DNA of 9,095 bases from Desulfurococcales archaeon (lineage in GTDB: Archaea; Thermoproteota; Thermoprotei_A; Sulfolobales; Desulfurococcaceae): contig WAON01000247.1 of NCBI GenBank assembly GCA_015521265.1, positions 1 through 9,095 on the forward strand, in the 5' to 3' direction. The notes beneath the pieces were generated by a model. It was not told where the DNA came from, did no database searches, and was given only the letters and a program-made list of their open reading frames with translations. Position 1 is the stretch's first letter. Every line of letters starts with the position of its first letter. This document shows, one piece after another, positions 6,653 through 9,095 of this stretch. The position numbers and the translations under genes are program-made.

Positions 6653-6823
6653 TCAACCATGCATATTTCTCAACTCATCCTTAAGCTTTTGAGCATCAAT
6701 CATCCAATCCCTTAAAAGCCCGTAGATCCCTTCAATCCTCACCCTGACACATTCAGGCAAATCAAGCTTCCTCAACGGACGCAGTACACCCTTCTCGTAA
6801 ACGGCTTCGATAACCTTACTCAA
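6653..6823 (-). CDS. DUF104 (AF2212-like) antitoxin, apparently without a toxin (56 aa)
   Basis: AF2212-like proteins are small antitoxins normally paired with a VapC-type PIN ribonuclease. Seen: the hallmark start SKVIEAVYEKGVLRPL (2-17), then LDLPECVRVRI, the short beta domain that forms the dimer and binds operator DNA, and a charged C-terminal helix (about 35-56) of the kind that blocks the toxin. A Cys stands where Gly is usual in LPEG. The frame is open to TTG 6838, but the family begins at the M-x-K/x-x-I-E-A-V-Y-E position, i.e. TTG 6823, which also fits the TATA box distance for a leaderless transcript. The toxin would be expected immediately downstream (below 6653), but only 40 bp remain before the convergent glycosyltransferase gene. 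So it is an orphan, or acts on a toxin elsewhere. Confidence 0.75.
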   Translation of the reverse strand: MSKVIEAVYEKGVLRPLRKLDLPECVRVRIEGIYGLLRDWMIDAQKLKDELRNMHG

Positions 6824-6846
6824 ATCCCAGCCACTCAATTTAAAAT

Positions 6847-6858
6847 CATATATAAAAG
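6847..6858 (-). promoter_or_regulatory. TATA box for the orphan antitoxin gene
   Basis: CTTTTATATATG on the minus strand is a strong archaeal TATA box. Its centre is about 27-30 bp before TTG 6823, which predicts a leaderless or nearly leaderless mRNA. Confidence 0.5.
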
Positions 6859-7185
6859 AAGACTAATACCCTTTAAGGCAATAATTCTCTGTAAGCCAAC
6901 AATATCGTAACACAATTCTACTAGTACTATTATATAGGTTCTATAAGCTCACAAGTTCCTCTCAGAAAACTCGGTAAAAGAATTCAATAGGCTTTACCCT
7001 CTCTAGAATTCTACACAATATTCTCATCGAAAGAGAGCTAATAAGCACGGGAAACCCTGGAATAGAAAATGACAACATTATTTTTTAAAGAAGATATGAA
7101 ATTGTGTAGTACTCATAAATAAGGACGTCCACCTGACAAGGGGTAAAACCAGGCCCAGGAGTGAGGGTCAAGAGGATGAACTAAT

Positions 7186-7201
7186 GAATAAAATATATAT
7201 A
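7186..7201 (+). promoter_or_regulatory. TATA-like box before the MTHFR-like gene
   Basis: An unbroken A/T run (AATAAAATATATATA within 7187-7201) lies 20-30 bp before GTG 7217. Depending on which eight bases TBP uses, transcription would begin at about 7217-7223, which means a leaderless mRNA at GTG 7217 or a leader serving TTG 7277. Confidence 0.45.
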
Positions 7202-7212
7202 CAGGCATAGTA

Positions 7213-7234
7213 AGAGGTGAACTACACCACCTCT
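7213..7234 (+). promoter_or_regulatory. Hairpin across the start codon of the MTHFR-like gene
   Basis: AGAGGTG (7213-7219) and CACCTCT (7228-7234) form a perfect 7-bp stem with an 8-base loop. The GTG start at 7217 and the GGTGA ribosome-like sequence are inside the stem, so folding would hide them. It may be chance, or a simple on/off or temperature-sensitive control. Confidence 0.35.
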
Positions 7235-7984
7235 ATAGATAACGATTACAATGAGTGGCTGGGAGGGATTGATTTCTTGACTGATTATCTTTTCGAACTA
7301 GTACCTTGGAAGAGGAGCGATGTAGATAAGATCCTAAGTGTTTCGAGGGGATTCTTCAAGTACTACTCAATACCCGAAGGACCCGGTGGGTATCCGGGAT
7401 TATTCAGTATTGCTACAGCAATGTATTTAAAGTACAGGTACGGGGTTGGAGTATATCCGCATATTAGGCTCTACGATATTAATAGGCTAGCGCTATTATC
7501 AATAGCCAATGCTGTTAGAGAATACGGCTTAGACGGCTTAGTGCTACTGCGCGGGGATAAGCCGTGGAAGGGAAGGATCGTTGAGGATATTGGTAGTGAG
7601 GAAGCCCTAGAACTCTTAAAGCGTAAAAAGTATGGTTTCGATAAGGGATTGATCCTTAGCTTAAACTACCCGGTCGAGAAGATCATTGAGAGGATTAAGC
7701 TGGGAGCTGATTTCTACCTAGTAATAAATTATAGTGTTGAAAAGCATGGTAAGCTAGTGGAGGCTTCCCGGGAAGCCCATGGACAGGGTTCTAGGATCTA
7801 TGTCTTCATCCTATTGGGGATTGGGAGGAATAGGGAGCTGTTCAGAAAACTCGGACAACCCTACATCGAGCCCGATGAGTTAAAGAACGCTATGAATGAT
7901 CTGGACAGCATAGTTGACGGCTACGTCCTCTCAAGCCCCTTCGAGCCAGTGGAGGGTATAAGGTTATTTATCCGCAGCGTTTAA
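7217..7984 (+). CDS. Methylenetetrahydrofolate reductase (MetF)-like TIM-barrel protein (255 aa)
   Basis: MetF reduces methylene- to methyl-tetrahydrofolate, with FAD as cofactor, supplying the methyl for methionine. Seen: FELVP (26-30), matching FEFFPP with the catalytic Glu (E27, E. coli Glu28); IPEGPGGYPG (52-61), matching the strand-2 loop; YPHIRLYDINR (80-90), matching the H-L-x-x-R-D-x-N motif; and GLVLLRGDKP (107-116), matching LALRGDPP with D114 (E. coli Asp120). It is shorter than bacterial MetF (about 290-300 aa), so parts of the later barrel are trimmed. In an archaeon the C1 carrier may be a methanopterin or modified folate. GTG 7217 is the first possible start after tandem stops (7208-7213); TTG 7277 with GGAGG at 7262-7266 is a serious alternative. 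Its 3' end overlaps the convergent core-MetE gene by 21 bp, supporting a shared pathway. Confidence 0.82.
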   Translation: MNYTTSIDNDYNEWLGGIDFLTDYLFELVPWKRSDVDKILSVSRGFFKYYSIPEGPGGYPGLFSIATAMYLKYRYGVGVYPHIRLYDINRLALLSIANAVREYGLDGLVLLRGDKPWKGRIVEDIGSEEALELLKRKKYGFDKGLILSLNYPVEKIIERIKLGADFYLVINYSVEKHGKLVEASREAHGQGSRIYVFILLGIGRNRELFRKLGQPYIEPDELKNAMNDLDSIVDGYVLSSPFEPVEGIRLFIRSV

Positions 7985-8947
7985 CTCGTCTACAACCCTC
8001 TTAATCCTCCTAAGCTTCTCCAACCCGATCAAGTAAGCCTTCTCTGGGCCGCCTTCATCAACAGCTAATCCTCCGAAGCCGCAGTCAGCTGATACTAGGT
8101 CGACTCTCCCCCCGGCCCTCTCGATGATCTCGCCCAGCAGCTTCCTTAATTCATCAAGTGTTTCAACTACTGGGTTCTTCGAGCTAGCAATCCCAGGAGC
8201 TAGGAGTTTATCGTTAGCCTCCAATAATTCTTTATCAATAAATTCCTTATTCATTGGGTTATCGTGGAATTCGAAGTTTAGTATGTTTAGTTCCTTGATC
8301 GATGAGAGGAGCTTGAATAACCTTGGAGAGATCCTCCCGCACACGTGTATTCCATGCATTCCCGGTAATCCACGGTATACACGTTCAATAATCTCCCTAA
8401 TAGATTCCTCACTATATCCAAGGAGGATCCTCCTCCTACCAACGAGTACTCCGAGAACTGGTTCGTCGATGAATAAAACATTGTATCCAAGACCTGCAAG
8501 GTATTCGAGGTTCCTCCTAACATATTCAGCAATATACTCTACAAGCCTAGGTTCCCTCAATAGCGTCGCGTAGAGACCCCTGCTAATATCCTTCTCCAAG
8601 TAGATCCTAGAAGACAATGTGAAAACGCCCGTAACCGGGCCCCTCAGCCATTTAAAGCCCACAACCCCCTCCCTAGCAGCTTTGACGAGCTCCTCCGCTT
8701 CCGGTATAAATGGTTCATAACCACCTAGATCCCTCAGCTTCCCGGGATTCTCGAGGAAGTAGAAGCCATTCTTTTCAACCAGTAAACCATTCTCGGCAAG
8801 GGGTTGAAGATAAATGTCTATAAAGCTCCTTAGCTGAGGATATGGTGGAACATCTAACCCGATCACCCACAGATCACGTATAACTCTCCTAACATTCTCC
8901 CCATTATGAGACAATGGGAAGCTTCCAACATGGCTGGTCCTTATCAT
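7964..8947 (-). CDS. Core-MetE cobalamin-independent-type methionine synthase, catalytic domain only (327 aa)
   Basis: Transfers a methyl group to homocysteine to make methionine. Seen: TSHVGSFP (4-11), GPVTG (103-107), IDEPVLG (160-166), and the four zinc ligands expected for MetE: H201 and C203 (GIHVCGR), E226 (NFEFHD) and C289 (SADCGFG); APGIASSKNP (250-259) is also typical. At 327 residues it is the C-terminal half of bacterial MetE (about 750 aa); the N-terminal half, which helps hold the polyglutamyl folate, is absent. The related core enzyme of Methanothermobacter takes methyl from methylcobalamin, so the corrinoid protein at 3570-4244 is a natural donor here. ATG 8947 has AGGGTG (8958-8963) ten bases upstream. 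It converges on, and overlaps by 21 bp, the MTHFR-like gene. Family call is strong; the donor is inferred. Confidence 0.9.
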   Translation of the reverse strand: MIRTSHVGSFPLSHNGENVRRVIRDLWVIGLDVPPYPQLRSFIDIYLQPLAENGLLVEKNGFYFLENPGKLRDLGGYEPFIPEAEELVKAAREGVVGFKWLRGPVTGVFTLSSRIYLEKDISRGLYATLLREPRLVEYIAEYVRRNLEYLAGLGYNVLFIDEPVLGVLVGRRRILLGYSEESIREIIERVYRGLPGMHGIHVCGRISPRLFKLLSSIKELNILNFEFHDNPMNKEFIDKELLEANDKLLAPGIASSKNPVVETLDELRKLLGEIIERAGGRVDLVSADCGFGGLAVDEGGPEKAYLIGLEKLRRIKRVVDELNAADK

Positions 8948-8998
8948 TTTTCATAAACACCCTAAAAGTCGTTCACAATAACTATATTGATCGTGTAA

Positions 8999-9095
8999 TT
9001 AAGGTTTTAACGGGATATATCTGCGTAATCTGGATTGAGCGTACATGTACCATCGAAAAGCCTGCTCACTAATCACATCGTCTCCATGCCCAGCC
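8999..9095 (-). CDS. C-terminal end of an unidentified protein (partial, runs off the window)
   Basis: Reading the minus strand from the window edge, one frame stays open for 31 codons and ends with TAA at 8999-9001. It has a protein-like tail: HGDDVISEQAFRWYMYAQ followed by a basic segment. It ends 51 bp before the core-MetE start on the same strand, so the two could share a transcript. I do not recognise the family. The remaining 8948-8998 holds the core-MetE ribosome site AGGGTG (8958-8963) and a weak ATATAG TATA candidate near 8985-8990. Confidence 0.4.
   Translation of the reverse strand, partial: AGHGDDVISEQAFRWYMYAQSRLRRYIPLKP

Larger units (their letters stand above)
6839..7216. other. 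Gene-poor stretch, possibly a decayed sequence
   Basis: No convincing gene or RNA is visible in this AT-rich stretch; its ends carry the TATA boxes for the antitoxin (minus) and the MTHFR-like gene (plus). Two stop-free plus-strand runs of 36 codons, 6978-7085 and 7100-7207, are in different frames and read as plausible protein but have no good start. CTACACAAT (7011-7019) is matched by its perfect reverse complement ATTGTGTAG (7101-7109), 81 bp apart. A run of six T at 7081-7086 could stop transcription on the plus strand. These are compatible with the remains of a small mobile or toxin gene, but nothing identifies it. Confidence 0.3.

Noticed and set aside
7081..7086. T6 run as a transcription terminator
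   Set aside because: T runs can stop archaeal RNA polymerase, but no plus-strand gene ends nearby for it to serve.
7122..7180. Possible tRNA or C/D-box RNA in the G-rich stretch before the MTHFR-like gene
   Set aside because: No T-loop consensus, no cloverleaf pairing, and no paired C (RTGATGA) and D (CTGA) boxes at suitable spacing.
6962..7854. 13-bp direct repeat TCAGAAAACTCGG at 6962-6974 and 7842-7854
   Set aside because: One match of this length is expected by chance in a 9-kb window, and the second copy is inside ordinary coding sequence.
8124..8573. 149-codon plus-strand and 81-codon minus-strand frames inside core-MetE
   Set aside because: Both are out-of-frame readings of a gene whose four zinc ligands are intact in the chosen frame.

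Overview
The window looks like a piece of a hyperthermophilic crenarchaeal chromosome. The signs are heavy use of AGA/AGG and ATA codons, frequent TTG and GTG starts, TATA-like boxes about 25-30 bp before several genes, GGTGA-type ribosome sites, very short spacers, and proteins rich in Lys, Arg, Glu and Ile. A Desulfurococcales-like host is my best guess; no RNA gene is present to settle it. I see no tRNA, rRNA, CRISPR array or intact insertion sequence.

Region 1 (1-1972, plus strand, AT-rich) holds a two-gene unit: an ABC/RecF-type ATPase followed by a small TOPRIM-like protein with a VEG..D and DSD motif. An ATPase plus a separate TOPRIM protein is the arrangement of split OLD/PARIS-type anti-phage systems. 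This is the best candidate here for an undescribed system.

Region 2 (1955-4244, minus strand, richer in G+C) encodes a B12-binding corrinoid protein and, overlapping its end, a [2Fe-2S]/ASKHA protein of the corrinoid-activator (RACo) type. No partner methyltransferase lies next to them. Upstream on the same strand (4307-5227) is an archaeal relative of the 16S rRNA m7G1405 methyltransferases (ArmA/Rmt/FmrO) known from aminoglycoside resistance.

Region 3 (5339-6612, plus strand) encodes a one-cysteine PrxQ/Bcp-type peroxiredoxin and a soluble DPM1-like glycosyltransferase. A tiny DUF104 (AF2212-like) antitoxin gene without a toxin lies on the minus strand at 6653-6823. After it comes about 390 bp with no convincing gene.

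Region 4 (7217-8947) is a tail-to-tail pair: a short MTHFR-like TIM-barrel protein (plus) and a core-MetE methionine synthase without the N-terminal MetE domain (minus). Their 3' ends overlap by 21 bp. Upstream of core-MetE, the C-terminal end of another minus-strand gene runs off the window edge.

Taken together, the MTHFR-like protein, corrinoid protein, RACo-type activator and core-MetE could form one split methyl-transfer route to methionine: a C1 carrier is reduced to methyl level, the methyl passes to the corrinoid protein and then to homocysteine, and RACo rescues oxidised cobalt. That link is inference from co-location and family biochemistry.
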